A DNA stretch of 64,000 nucleotides from Ornithodoros turicata (Eukaryota > Arthropoda > Arachnida > Ixodida > Argasidae). The translations under genes and the position numbers were made by a program. The stretch's first letter is position 1, and each line of letters starts with the position of its first letter. Location: positions 56,772,841 through 56,836,840 of the forward strand of contig NC_088206.1 of NCBI RefSeq assembly GCF_037126465.1, given 5' to 3'. Below the pieces are notes generated by a model that did no database searches, was not told where the DNA came from, and saw nothing but the letters and a program-made list of their open reading frames with translations. Positions 11,935 through 23,122 of the stretch are shown here, one piece after another.

Positions 11935-12340
11935 GTGATCCCAAGAACAACAACAACAATAAATGAAGGAGAAGTGATGATGATATAAGACGTTTCCCCG
12001 TGGTAGCCACGGGACCCTACCCCACTTCACAGAGGTTAATATGAGAGGATGAATTATGGTGAACGAGAATAAGCGACAACAGGTCGGAATTCTGTTTAGA
12101 GCTCTTCGAGGAGTCCAGTGGCTTGCATGAAAGGAAAAAGGGAGCGAAGAACCCGGCACTGATGCGCAGGGGAGCTCCATGGGTCAAGTACTTTGGACAA
12201 GCTGAATGGTCTATGGTCAAGGAGCTCAAGTTGGCATCGAAACACCCGACGTTCACACGTGTACCTGTCACAGTCCTCGTAGATATGAAGGACAGTATCT
12301 GGGGTGTGGCAAGGTGGGCACAGCGTCGTGCTACTGCAAC
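11935..12340 (-). mobile_element. 5'-truncated LINE copy (3' end)
   Basis: On the minus strand the order is the ORF2 C-terminus (12338 down to 12096), a 3' UTR, then a tail of TTG triplets at about 11958-11945. The UTR word AGAAGTGATGATG resembles the copy at 121-190. It lies opposite to the plus-strand LINE at 18035. The 5' part is missing. Confidence 0.7.
12096..12338 (-). pseudogene. Non-LTR retrotransposon ORF2 C-terminus
   Basis: The last 80 residues of an open frame end at a stop at 12096. They show a C-x2-C-x7-H-x4-C zinc-knuckle-like motif (CPPC, then H, then EDC) followed by a conserved tail including LDHRPFSLSKVL and a Leu-rich end. The same motif spacing and tail occur at 34129-34329 and 48756-49067, and the tail matches 18035-18235. 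This arrangement is typical of the end of the reverse-transcriptase polyprotein in I/Jockey/R1-like LINEs. The RT and endonuclease domains are absent. The ATG at 12569 is not meaningful because the upstream residues do not match the family. Confidence 0.75.
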
Positions 12341-12904
12341 CCAGCTTAACCCGGAACACAAGGGGTGAAGGCGACGTCGAGGTGATCCCATCCCAGAAAA
12401 ACGTAAAAGACATTTTCTTCTCTTTCTTTTTTGTACCGATGTGAACCTGCATTGAAAGTTTCACAGCGAAGAGGGTAAATAGAAGCGGACAAAATGGGCA
12501 CCGGGAATACCGAAACCCATGCGGCTCTGACATCACAGCCCTCTCCGCCGCCAATGAGGCAGCGCACAAGAAGTCACGTGCTTACGGCTGCAAATGGGAA
12601 TGGATGCAACTCTGAGCTCTGTGACGTCTGCGCGTTGCTCAGGAGTGTGTTCGAGGGCTTGTATCTCGGTAAGTACGACACGTAGAGGAATGGCGGTTCT
12701 TTTTTTTTTTTCTCAATGGTTCTGGCGTGCAGTACAATGCGTTCATGATACAATGAACCACCTCTAGGGAAGTGAGTACCGAACGGGATGGAAAACGTGG
12801 ACGCCAACATATTACTCTAAACTACGATAGTACCCCTGCACTTTGAAAAATAGTATGATGCCTAGTAATGATAATAATAACATGGAGTTCGTCATTGATA
12901 GGTG

Positions 12905-13285
12905 GCTACACAGTATTTTTTACACCTTCCAGAGTGTAAAAGATTAGCAAAAATCTTTCGAGGAGCAGTACTGCATACATTACTGCCCCGCGTGTAAAAT
13001 CGGTTTCTGTAACACCCTCCTTACTCCCCAGGTTCAATTGAAAAATCTGATGACACTTCCCGATAAAGGTGTCTGCAAAGCATCCCATGTGTAAAACAGC
13101 GTTTTAAATGGAATACACCCCCTGAAATGCGTGTTTGCTCTAGATTATGCGCTTTGAAATGCTGCTTTTTGTAAGATACACAATTTAGAAGGGTGTCTAC
13201 AATAACCTTCTCTGTATGGTGTGAAACATACACCACAAAGATGTGCGTCACGGAACAAGGTAGTTATACACCGCAAAAAGTGTTT
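12905..13285. repeat. TACACC/GTGTAAAA-rich segment, possible MITE
   Basis: About ten words of the form TACACC or its complement GGTGTA, with GTGTAAAA variants, are scattered in both orientations across 380 bp. The pattern resembles the reiterated subterminal words of the TSD-bounded elements in this window. I could not define clean ends or a TSD. Confidence 0.35.
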
Positions 13286-13288
13286 AAT

Positions 13289-13384
13289 GTTGTCGGCCTC
13301 TCTGAGGTGGCAACGTCACGACTAACACTTTGGGGGAATGTGCGTCCTGGGCCGATTCCTAAGGGAACTGTGCCGACATATGAG
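13289..13384 (-). mobile_element. SINE tail fragment
   Basis: It reads TGTCGGCCTCTCTGAGGTGG, CAACGTCACGACTAA and TGCGTCCTGGGCCGA, the same order as the minus-strand SINE at 23616-23879. The tRNA head is missing, so it is a truncated copy. Confidence 0.75.
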
Positions 13385-14621
13385 TGACGCGTGCACGTAC
13401 TTCAACGACGTCACTGCGAATAAGGATTTAGGATTCCTTCGCGCGGACTGTTTACTTCATTTTAGATGAAATTCTAGCAGTTTGCGGATAAAGAAAAATA
13501 GAACGAAGGAAATGAGAATATTTCGGCTATAATGTTACTGGATTTAAGATGTTACGATTACGCTGTGACACTTCGAGTACGGACGGGACTGCTTGGCACG
13601 TTAATTTAGCAACTAAATTTGGAAATAAACTATTGTGTTGATTCACCTCCAAGTAATCGGAAACGTCTTGGGCATGGCGAATAATGAGCATAGTTCTGTA
13701 AAACTCATTCGCCAGAAACACTATCGCATTATTTCATATAATGATCGCAACGAAAAACTAATTGAACGCTGCCGCTCGAACCAATCAGAGGTACGGGGAA
13801 AGAAAACTTCAACACCCGAGCTCTCGTCTCCAGTAGAAGAAGGAGCTTTCGACCCATCATAGAATGATAGATATGTGCAAGATAAAGGCCTTTCTTCTCC
13901 CATATGCCTAACGATGTTAATTCGAAATTTGGTCTTTTTTTCTTTTTTTCATTCGTTTCTTATTTATATATTGCCTATGAGCTCGAACTAGTCTATAGCT
14001 TCCCGTTACTCTATACCTTGTACCTCGTATTTTATGCAAAAGCCGCTCGCGAAATTATGAGCACGGAAATATTCGCTTGGAGGCTCGCTCCTCGCGAGAG
14101 CAATTATTCTTCGAATGTTTTCCACTAATTGTAGGTTACGCCGTAAAAGTCGGTGCCTGTACATTAAGCAGTGCGGGTTACCTGCATAAACGGCACAAAA
14201 CGGACTGAACTATGTTTCATTGCTGGTTTCAAGCATGTTGATAATATGTACACATAAACATGTGAAATAGTGAATCCCAGCGGGAAGCTCACAGGGGAAT
14301 TGAAGAGGTTAAAAAGAGGAGCGATTAATTACATAGGTAATTGTACAAAGTGTTCAAAAGTATAGTAGGAGGCCGCCTCCAGATATGCCGTTCTTTCTGC
14401 GGCCATTTCCTCGAGATATATCGGTTCCATCATTTTCCGGAAAACAGCAACGGCTTATGCGCAAGCAAAATGAATAGATGTAGTGAATTCGGCGAACTTC
14501 AATTATTCGAGGTTGAAAAGTTCCTCAAAATTAATGAATGAGGACAACAACCGTGAAGCTTGCTAGTGTTGCCATAAGTGGCTCAATTGGCCAAAACCAA
14601 CTCTGTGTTAAGTGTACTGGG
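13385..14621. other. No gene seen
   Basis: Short ORFs only (75 codons or fewer). AT-rich, without recognised repeats. Confidence 0.5.
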
Positions 14622-14672
14622 CTCATCATTATCATCATTATCATCGTCGTCGTCGCCATCGTCGTCATCGAA
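14622..14672. repeat. TCA/TCG triplet microsatellite
   Basis: Degenerate array of ATC, ATT and GTC triplets about 50 bp long. Confidence 0.8.
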
Positions 14673-14714
14673 TAAGGAAACATTTCCGCAGGACGGCATT
14701 CCACGCCGAAATTG

Positions 14715-14862
14715 TGAGGTGACCTGGGTTGGAATCCGGGCGCCGACTGTTCTGTCTGGGTGTTTTCTCTGGGTTTTCCTCAGACACCATAAGACAAATG
14801 TCGGCACAGTTCCCTGTGAAGTCGACCCAGGTCGCGCGTTCCCCCCCCCCCCTCCCGAGCCG
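14715..14862 (+). mobile_element. SINE body fragment
   Basis: It begins near a B-box-like GGTTGGAATCC (14728-14738; consensus GGTTCGAATCC). It then shows GGGTTTTCCTCAGACACC, ATGTCGGCACAGTTCCC and a diverged GTCGACCCAGGTCGCGCG, matching the SINE at 27706-28031. It ends in a C-run and lacks the A box. Confidence 0.7.
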
Positions 14863-14899
14863 CCAGACAGGTAGGCAGACCGCGCGGAAACAGCACGCC

Positions 14900-15120
14900 A
14901 CCACCAACTCCACCATCCCACAAGACGAAACGCGATGCACGCAGGTGTTCTTCGTGTGTTGCGTTTTCTGTAAAATTCTGCCCAAGTCCTCGCATCCTTT
15001 TTTACCATGCGTTACACACAAAGTTTTTCGGCCTATTAGGCCCTCATCAGTGGTGCATACGTATAGGAAACGGTTGAGGGATGGGGGGTCGTTTAGGTGA
15101 GGGTCGGTCGGCCTGCTCGG
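14900..15120 (-). mobile_element. Probable Penelope-like retroelement 3' end with hammerhead-like core
   Basis: On the minus strand a CTGATGAG (15050-15043) is followed by GGCC, a loop, GGCC and then GAAA (15029-15026), the order of a hammerhead catalytic core. ACCA just before CTGATGA can pair with TGGT at 15007-15004. No canonical NUH cleavage triplet stands before that TGGT, and the stem II register needs one unpaired G, so activity is doubtful. Hammerhead motifs are known at the ends of Penelope-like elements. I see no RT or GIY-YIG domain here, so the element assignment is inference. Confidence 0.45.
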
Positions 15121-16690
15121 TGCACCAAGGGAATGAGAGCGCGGAGAGGAAACAAAAAGACCGTTGTGGTACATGGAGAAGGAAGGGTGTGTCCATAAAA
15201 TCCCTCTTGCCACAGGAGTTGGGTACTCCCGCGGAAGTACCCTCCAGAGAAATGAAGCGGGCTTCTCTCAGCAGTTCTCACCGGGAGTTTCCCTATACCA
15301 ATGTATACGTAACCCACGGTAACTCACAGTTGGGAATGAAGTTTGCAATGAACTAGCGCGTTCGTAGTTTACAATGTGGTAAAGGAGCTCCTAACTACGC
15401 AGCTTTTGAGGTACATAAAGTAATACAAATAGCCAGGATTGTGGAGGACGGGGCCACCGTAAACGTCCACATTGTACTTTGTAGCCTTACGGTGTTGTAC
15501 TGTAGCCTCAGGATTTTATAATTAAAAGCCTTTTACCTTATAGGAAATTAGTAACGTCTAGGTTAATCTCAAAGTGTTGCAGTAGTAGCGCTTATCCTTA
15601 TTTCGGTGTCACTTTGGGGCCACCTAAGCACACACACAGATAGCAATATCTAGATAAATGAAGAAAGTTGTTACCTCATGAGTTCGTCTGAAGATGATGA
15701 CGCTCCACGAACATTGCCTTTCGTCCCTATTGTTGCGATGGACAAAAAAGAAAAAGAAATATTCCCAAAGACGGTGAAGAAATCAGTTCCGCTCCGGCAA
15801 CCCTGGGTTGTCCGTCAAAAACGCGAGCCGATCGCAGCAGGCTGCGAGAGATAAACATCTTCATCCGCCATTTCCTGCGTTGCCAATCATGGCACGTTCA
15901 ATGGGAAGAACCCAATCCTTCCTGTTAAGGTTCCATCAACGCCGTATCGAAGACGCGTTTTTCCCCGGGTCTATTCCGATCCTTTTGTTGGCGCTCACGC
16001 GGGCTGACATAGATGGAGTGGTCAATCACGGTTGCCAGACCCAAGGAGCTGCAGCGAGTGTCCGCAAAAGATGGCCGACGCCACCGCCCCCGCTGGCTTG
16101 GGTGTTAGGTGATTATTGTGCAAAGAAGAGGTCAGGGGAGACGAACTCGTGAAGGTGTAAGAGTGAGAATGGATGGGGGTTTTATTCATGCGGAACATGG
16201 TGTGCTTGTAGTTCTGTCTTGGACGGACTGTCGATATTTCTTCGTCTTCTCTGCTCATAGGCGAACTTGCTATGTGTTATGTACATATACATTTTTTATC
16301 GGTTTCTTCTTTGAAGGAGAACGCGCGTTCATACTGACGTAAGCCCCAGTGATGTACCTCTCTTTGATTGTTTCTATTGCCTGTCCCTGTGCACTCTCTC
16401 CAGGGCCTTCCAGTGGCGGTTCCAGCCATTTTGAGGGATGAAAGGTGAGGTTAAGGTGAGAAGACGGCGAGAGAATGTTACTTGATTTAATAATAGTATA
16501 ATAAATAATATTTACTCTTACTTCGTAGTGATTTAAGATTTCTGCTTTAGAGGTTGAAGGGATGTGTTGAAGGCATGAATGTATTACTATACAGGACTGC
16601 TAGTTCTATGTGTCGTTATACACGGTGTTATATCTAGCAGTATTTCATAGTAATCGCTTTTAGCGTCATGTTTTGTTTTCCTTGGGTGAT
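15121..16690. other. No gene seen
   Basis: ORFs up to 114 codons (15808-16152 on the plus strand) match nothing. No repeat was recognised. Confidence 0.45.
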
Positions 16691-16994
16691 TATTGTGAAG
16701 TCATAACGTTTATTTTGTACACTGGCAAAAGCAATCTAGCGCAATGCAACAACGACAAACTACACACAGCTGGGAATGACAAGGCTCGTACGGAAACTTC
16801 TCCCCGTTCTTTCATTTACAAGGGTACTTTAGACAACAACAACTTTATTAGGAGATGATGAGATGGGGAGTTTCATCGCCAAGGGCAATATTCTACCCCA
16901 TTGCTGGTGGTGATGTGGGGAATAGAATAATGAGCCCCTTCACAATAAGGATCCAAGTCCCATGGTACCCAGGAAGGTGAAGAGAGCTTTGAGG
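16691..16994 (-). mobile_element. 5'-truncated LINE end plus 3' flank, inverted partner of 18181-18490
   Basis: Minus-strand reading: CCTCAAAGCTCTCTTC (the last coding residues), a stop, a 3' UTR with CACCACCAGCAATGGGG, AATAAAGTTGTTGTTG, then about 150 bp more ending just after AAAATAAACG. The plus-strand segment 18181-18490 matches throughout, including the part after the triplet tail. Homology stops abruptly at 16994, as expected for 5' truncation on reverse transcription. Coding remnant: 16 or so codons only. Confidence 0.75.
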
Positions 16995-17009
16995 ACACCC
17001 TTACGAAAA

Positions 17010-17220
17010 TGTCAGATCTGGTTTTTATCTGGCCTGATCAAAATTACCAGATCTGGTTCGGATCAGGAATTGGGTCATTTCCAGATCTGGTATCCTAATC
17101 AGGCCAGATCTGTTTTGTGTGGGCCTGCATAACACTTCCAGATCTGATAATCTTATCTGGACAGATCTGTTTGAATATGACCTGAATAACATTTCCAGAT
17201 CTGGGAACGTCATCAGGCCA
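17010..17220. repeat. CAGATCTGG-centred tandem repeat
   Basis: CAGATCTG words occur eight or so times in 210 bp, often as TTTCCAGATCTGG followed 20-30 bp later by ATCAGGCCAGATCTG, giving an irregular period near 50-60 bp. CAGATCTG is its own reverse complement, so each site is palindromic. Confidence 0.75.
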
Positions 17221-17465
17221 GGGGGCTTAATCGCTTCATCGTCGTTACGGTCGTTACAAGCTAACGAGTGGCGGGAGATTCAAAAAGGTGTGCACGTGAC
17301 ACATTGCGCGTGACGTATACCACGACCTTCACGTATCGCGCGAAGAGCGCTGTGCACGTGTTTTATCACGTGCCCACCTTTTTAAATTTCCCGCCCGCCT
17401 TTTTGAATTTCCCGCCACTCGTTAGCTTGTAACGACTGTGACGACGAAGAAGCGATTAAGCCCCC
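17221..17465. mobile_element. 245-bp foldback element
   Basis: The ends are exact inverted repeats GGGGGCTTAATCGCTTC and complement. Homology continues inward through TCGTCGTTAC...GTCGTTACAAGCTAACG and TGGCGGGA. The inner part holds CACGTG motifs. It interrupts the CAGATCTGG repeat. No TSD is evident. Confidence 0.8.
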
Positions 17466-18034
17466 AGGTCTGTTTCCTTCGACATCTGGCCACAAATAAA
17501 AGAATTCACTGTCGGAATCATGTTATTGTCTGGAATTTCTTCACGACAGAAATGTACTTGCGGGATTACCCATGCTGGGATAGTATTCATGCCAAGTCTT
17601 CGTGCCCCTTAATTGCATAACTGTAACTGCTAGTAGTCTGTTTTAGGGACTGCGTGTGCTGTATAAAAGATATATACATTTATACATGCAAATATTATGA
17701 AAATAAGTATTTTATTAAAATGACTAGAAGTGCTTACATGTAGATAGGTTTTTCATCAGTTCGGCAAACTTAGTGTCTTTTGCTGTAAAACGACTGTTAC
17801 CCGTAGAAGAACGATTGTTTACGCATGATGACACAGCATTCAAGGTAGCTCACGTTATACAAGTTACCACGAAAGGTTCACAGTTGGAAATCATCGATGT
17901 GCCACATGACCTAAAGAAATGTATAAGGGTTCTGGGCTATGTCTGCTTGTCTCCCAATTTCACGGAAGTAAATTTGTAGCGATTGAGTTACAAATGTCTA
18001 AAGGCTTTTACAGCGCAGTGGCGTTACCGCTTGA

Positions 18035-18235
18035 GATCTAGAACATATTCTTCTCCATTGCCCACACTATCAACCTTCCCGAACCGTACTCTCCGGATCC
18101 CTTAACGAGCTGGACTCTCGCCCCCTCTCCCTCACGAAATTGCTTGGTCCCTGGCGACATCCAGCCTACCAACGCTCTGCCCTCAAAGCTCTCTTCGCCT
18201 TCCTGGGTACCATAGGACTTGGATCCTTATTGTGA
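18035..18235 (+). pseudogene. Non-LTR retrotransposon ORF2 C-terminus
   Basis: An open frame from just after a TGA at 18032 to the stop at 18233-18235. It encodes EHILLHCPHYQPSRTVL, then LNELDSRPLSLTKLLGPW and a hydrophobic end closing GLGSLL. This aligns with the minus-strand ORFs at 12096 and 34129 (shared LD-RP-L-L--L). Only the H and last C of the zinc knuckle remain, because the frame breaks upstream. It is the clearest coding trace in the window but covers a few percent of a normal ORF2. Confidence 0.8.
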
Positions 18236-18490
18236 AGGAGCTCATTATTTTATTCCCCGCATCACCACCAGCAATGGGGTAGAATATTGCCCCTGGCAAT
18301 GAAACTCCCCATCTCATCATCTCCTAATAAAGTTGTTGTTGTTGTCCTACCCTTGTACCCTTGTAAATGAAAAAACGGAGAGAAGTTTCAGTACGAGCCT
18401 TGTCATTCCCAGCTGTGTGTAGTTTGTCGTTATTACATTGTGCTAGATTGCTTTTGCCAGTGTACAAAATAAACGTTATGATTTTACAAT
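18181..18490 (+). mobile_element. LINE 3' end plus post-tail segment, inverted partner of 16691-16994
   Basis: It holds the last ORF2 codons, a 3' UTR, AATAAAGTTGTTGTTGTTGT near 18328-18345, then 145 bp shared with the left arm and ending about 15 bp after AAAATAAACG (18466-18475). The shared region past the tail points either to inverted duplication or to read-through to a downstream AATAAA, that is, 3' transduction. Confidence 0.75.
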
Positions 18491-18780
18491 GCTGTGTGTT
18501 CTTTTACTAGCAGGTTGGAGCGCGGGGCTGGGCTGCTACATTTTGGAAATGTTGCAAATTCTCCTTTACAGTAAAACCGACTTTAGAAAATTATTCGGTT
18601 AAATCATTGTAACATTCATTCGAAGTACTACATTAAAGATCCCACAACAAGCGTTAATTGCAGTCAACTGGAGAGTCGACTACACTAAGGTTTTAACATT
18701 TTAATGTATTTTAAGGTTTTCAAATTGAAAATACGTTCCGCATGGTGCCTTCCGTACTCAAGTCTGATTGTACTGACTCA

Positions 18781-19110
18781 CTCTGACCGAGATCTGGCAC
18801 GTGTTGGCTAAAGCCCGACAAAGTCGGATTTCCCATGATCTGATCCGTGCACGGTCTGATCTTGGCTTGAATCCGGGCATTTCGTACGTCCGGCAGGTGT
18901 CGGCTAAAGCCGGATAGAGTCGGATTTCCTATGATCTGACCCTAACCCGGCCTGACTTGTCTGGTATCCGGACATTTCGTAGGTCCGGCACGTGTCGGTT
19001 AAAGCCGGATATAGTCGGATTTGCCATGAACGCATCCAAATCAGATCTGATCTGGCCTGCATTCGGGCTCGTGTCTGGCTCATCCGGAATTTTCGTACGT
19101 GTATCCAATG
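18781..19110 (+). repeat. ~95-bp tandem repeat, three copies
   Basis: GTGTCGGCTAAAGCCGGAT-type units start at about 18801, 18897 and 18992 (spacing 96 and 95). Each unit carries AGTCGGATTTCC, ATGATCTGA and GGGCATTTCGTACGTCCGGCA. The array ends in AGATCTGATCTGGCCTG, vocabulary shared with 17010-17220. Confidence 0.8.
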
Positions 19111-19718
19111 GACTCGCTCAGTGTCGATGAGCAGAGCGTGCTCTACAAAGCTTCCCGCTGTACGTTTAAAAAGCTCGAAAGCACGTTAAGCACGTACGTT
19201 GATATATCCACGGCTGAATTTTGCAAGTGAGCCGAAACCGAAACCGCGCGCATGAGGAGCGCAATGAGGACAGCGCTCATTCCACGTCAGAGGCTCACGT
19301 GCTTTGGAGCGTTAGAGACGATTGGAGTAGGTGACTACTATCCGGATCAACCACGTTGTGTCTCAAATAAGCCGCCGACGGCAGAGGTCATATCTTCATC
19401 AAGTCCGGTTTTGCTCCTTCCGGCTACGTCCGTTTCACGTCTGTCTCATTTGTATACTAAAATTCGGCGATAGCTATTCCAACGAACTTGCTCGTCCCAG
19501 GAATTTCAAAAAATAGAATGGCTATCAACGAGGATTGTATCCCATTCTGCCGTCTAACCTTTGCTTGATTGCCCCTAATTGGATAGTTAATTAATGCATT
19601 TTAGGTAATTAGAGATATAGTAGTTTCATGCTCAGAGGATGACCGCCTGACCTCACCCGCAAAAACGTCATCTATGCTGCTCTCAGAGCAAGTATAGCGC
19701 CTGTGGCGATGGAACACC

Positions 19719-20704
19719 TTAAAGGGGCCGTAAACAGGCCACCAAACATTTCCGAAATAATGATACCACATGAAAGAACGCATCTCATAATACCCAAATA
19801 TACATTTCGTTCGGCTCGTGCCAGCTCATTAACCCGTATAACTGCTTTCAAAGATGAGTAACCAGGAGCCTCTCTCCACAACGCATACGTCACATGGCTA
19901 CGTAGCGTTTTACCGTCCAATCGGGCGGCGCAGCTGCGCACATGACGTTTCAAATTACCAGCCAATAAACATACTTCGTTATCAGCGGTGAGTCGGAGCG
20001 CTCAGTTTGTTTGTGTGAAACGACGTTTTGCGCTCCGTGGTTCAACGACATGACATCTTCAGCATATACGGCTGGCGCAAACGTCAACAGCTGGGCTGCT
20101 ATCACATGACGCGATTCGAACCCGGGTTCCTCCCAGTCACGACGTGACATGGCCGGCACGCTATCCACTGTACCACGCGAGCTGGTGACGCGATGCCGCG
20201 TGGATCAAATCAAAGTACGGCAGCCCAGTTGTCGGAACCATTCGAAGATGACGAAGATGTTCCATCGCGCACCTGCCTAAGATTCCGGAACTGTAGTCCG
20301 GGATATTCATTCGCGCAGGTGGTGTGCTGCGTGCTACTGCCCAGAAAACGTAGTGCGCGTATGATACCTAAATTAAACGCATTTCTTTCTCAGTTTGAGG
20401 CTGTAACTGTTTAGATTTTGAATAGAAGAGGATTCACGCTCATCTAGTCCAATTCCGCATTTGAAATAAAATCATACGTGGAACACTCAATCGTAATTGG
20501 TGGGGAAAGCGCTACGTCAAAATGACGTAAAGTTAGAGCGCGGGGCGGAGCTAAAATGCGAAAGAGCGCAGTGAATATTTCATCCGTATGCAAGATCCTT
20601 TTGTTTTTGAGCGTTAGTAATTGCAAGGAGTTTTCACTGACTAAGTTCCAATAATATAACACAAAGAAATTTGCACCTTTTGTACCTGTTTACGGCCCCT
20701 TTAA
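19719..20704. mobile_element. 986-bp DNA element with TTAA at both ends
   Basis: Inverted ends TTAAAGGGGCCGTAAACAGG (19719-19738) and exact complement (20685-20704). TTAA stands at each end, which would fit a piggyBac-type TTAA duplication, though TTAA may simply be part of the TIR. There is no transposase; the interior carries a tRNA-like SINE head on the minus strand. Confidence 0.7.
20105..20184 (-). mobile_element. tRNA-like SINE head
   Basis: On the minus strand TGGTACAGTGGATAGCGTG (A-box region) is followed at tRNA-like spacing by GGTTCGAATC (B box, 20122-20113). The head resembles that of the SINEs at 23616-23879 and 27706-28031, but the SINE body does not follow. It is not a tRNA gene because no acceptor-stem partner is visible. 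Confidence 0.6.
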
Positions 20705-22785
20705 TCATCATCGTCATCACCATCGAAATGAAGTAGTAGATTGTTTAGGGAATAAGACCTGGTCTCCGAGGATTTCATTCGTTGCCACATCCATGTCACC
20801 CTCTGCGCCCAATGTGTAGCAAGAGCAATCGAATCCAATTCATCCCATTAGTTCCCGTGGCACACACGCGGCCCGACAGGGAAAACATCATTCTGGCCGC
20901 TTTACATTTAGCTGAAGAGGCAGACGTAAGACATCATCAGGGCCATTTCTGCTTTGCGGCTAATCCAACTTGATCTTGCAGAGCAAACACCCTGTGCAAC
21001 CCGTTTCGTCATTACACTGACGGACGGTGGGAGACATAGCACACTGCGAGGAAGAGTTGCTTGCAAGTGATGGGTATAGCAGCTCCTAAGTGCACGGGGA
21101 TGGGTGGTAATGAAGACGGGTTTTTGCGCCATTTTCGCGCAAAGGGGGAGATTATGTGCGAGCTCTGATTTTTGTTCCTTTGCTATAGCGTGTCTGGGTG
21201 AGTTTGCCCGACGTGAGTTTGGCAGACCGGAGATGTGTGTGTTGGCAAGTGCATATTTGGGGCTTGTGAGTGAGTGAGCGGGATTCCGTGTGGGATGCCT
21301 TTATGGGTTGCACCTTTATTGCGTGAAGAGTATACGCTGATGCGTGTGCTGAATGCATCCAGGAATATGTCATCATACGGGAACGTGCTACTTAGAATTT
21401 TATTTTTTTATAATACGAATAAAATGTACTTAACCAAGGGCCTCACTGCGGCGAGTGAATAGCAACTTTATTGCTGCAGATATAGCCAAAACTGAAAAAG
21501 AAAGAAAACGCGACTCAATGATGAACAAAGTACGAGGAGGCAGGCGAGCTGGTTTGAAATCGACGAAGGCAGCATCCCTTTTCATGTACCCTGCCATTCT
21601 GACCATTGCCCCTTGTGCCGAATTTTGAGTGAATTCGATGTGATGTCTTTAAAGTCTGATCTTCCTTTTTTTTTTTTTTGTAAGACCTGGGATGCATTCA
21701 ACTCTAGTCTTCTTAAGCACTTTGGTTTTGCCAGCACTACTGTGTAGTTTGTAACTGTGTTGTTCGTTCTCATTTTGTGCACCATTACCCAGACTCACCC
21801 TACTCTTGAACTGCCCACAGCATACCGGTAGATGCACCGCGTCCTCCGACGTACCGCAAGCCCGGCGTACCAGTGACTCCTATCTTCTGCTGCTAGAGGA
21901 ACATCGAGCTGCGGACGATGTATTACTGATTACAGGACAGAGTTTGGGATCCATTCGTGCGAGGAACAAAGTCTATATTTCAGCACTCAGCCACATATTC
22001 TTAGCGAGCGTGTCGCGTTCGCGGTGCATCTGACCTGCGGGCAGCCTGTTCAGCCTGTTTGTCTCCACTGTTCCTAATGACCCATTGTAGCCCAGCATGC
22101 CCTTTTACCGCAGCTGAACGAAACACCATTAAACAACATTAATGACGTTGGTCACCATGGGTTCTTGACCAGCTCTCGTCGCAGCGTCAAGTCCTTTGAA
22201 GACAGACTTAGAGTCCGAGGTGCAACGTCTCCATGTTTTTCTTTTACATATCTAATCTTATGGTGCCAGAAAATCACCCATGAGGATGGAGTTGATAGTG
22301 ATGCGCAGGGACGGATCGAGGATTTTTCTGATGAGCCATGGACAGCATGCTATAGACACGCGATCTAGGGTCAATTAAACATTTATGTGAATACAAAAAT
22401 TGAGGAGGGGGTCAGGACATTCGGACCCCCCTCTAGATCCGCCCCAGGCTGGAGGAGGCGTCTTCGATGACGTTGCCGTTGAAGACGTCCTGTGCACGGA
22501 ACAGACAGATCGCACGATGTTCCCCTGTAGACAGAATGACAAACCCACACGCTGGGCAACAACGGCAACAATAATAAAGAAATTATGAATGACGATGTCA
22601 TATGGGGTTACCCCGTTGGGCAAACATGTGAAGTTGATGCATATCTGCAAACGTCTGTTGCGTGTTGGACTGATCTGCCGATATACCCGGCGCGCGTTGC
22701 GTAACAAGAGGCCTTGGGACAGTTTTCATTGGCGCGAGACCAGGAATTTCTGCTGGAGATAATAGGTTACGTCTGCGATCAAGGA
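20705..22785. other. No gene seen
   Basis: Short ORFs on both strands, none over about 110 codons. A possible pair of ends, CAGGGACGGATCGAGGA (22306) and its rough complement ending at 22447, lacks a matching TSD. A G-run lies at about 22788-22803. Confidence 0.45.
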
Positions 22786-23122
22786 GAGAGGGGGGGGGGG
22801 GGGAGTGGAGAAACTGTAGGTAGAGTTTAGAAAAAAGTCTTCCCTGGAACAACACTGCAAAGGACACTGCCCCGAAGACCGTTTTATAGGCCGCGCATTC
22901 AAAGACACGAGGTACGTAGAGGCTTTTGAATCGCGGGATTTCCTGAAAGTATGGATTCAGAGGGTGCCGTGCGACACATTACGGGATCGAATACGTATTG
23001 GACGGTCAAAAGGGTGTGTCGTGTCAAGCGTCGTCGGGCAAGTGTAATGCGTGTGTGTTTCAATCAGTTGTAGAGCTGCCCCCCCCCCCCCCGAGACGCA
23101 CGATATCCCCCCCCCCCCCCGA

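Noticed and set aside
14665..15213. 182-codon minus-strand ORF
   Set aside because: It reads through a SINE fragment, a C-run and the hammerhead-like 3' end, which are non-coding.
20105..20184. tRNA gene
   Set aside because: Has A and B boxes but no acceptor-stem pairing and resembles SINE heads elsewhere in the window.
22326..22360. CTGATGAG as another hammerhead core
   Set aside because: No stem II and no following GAAA at the right distance.
22306..22447. Short hAT-like element (CAGGGACGGATCGAGGA ends)
   Set aside because: The flanking octamers do not match and the right end lacks a proper terminal.
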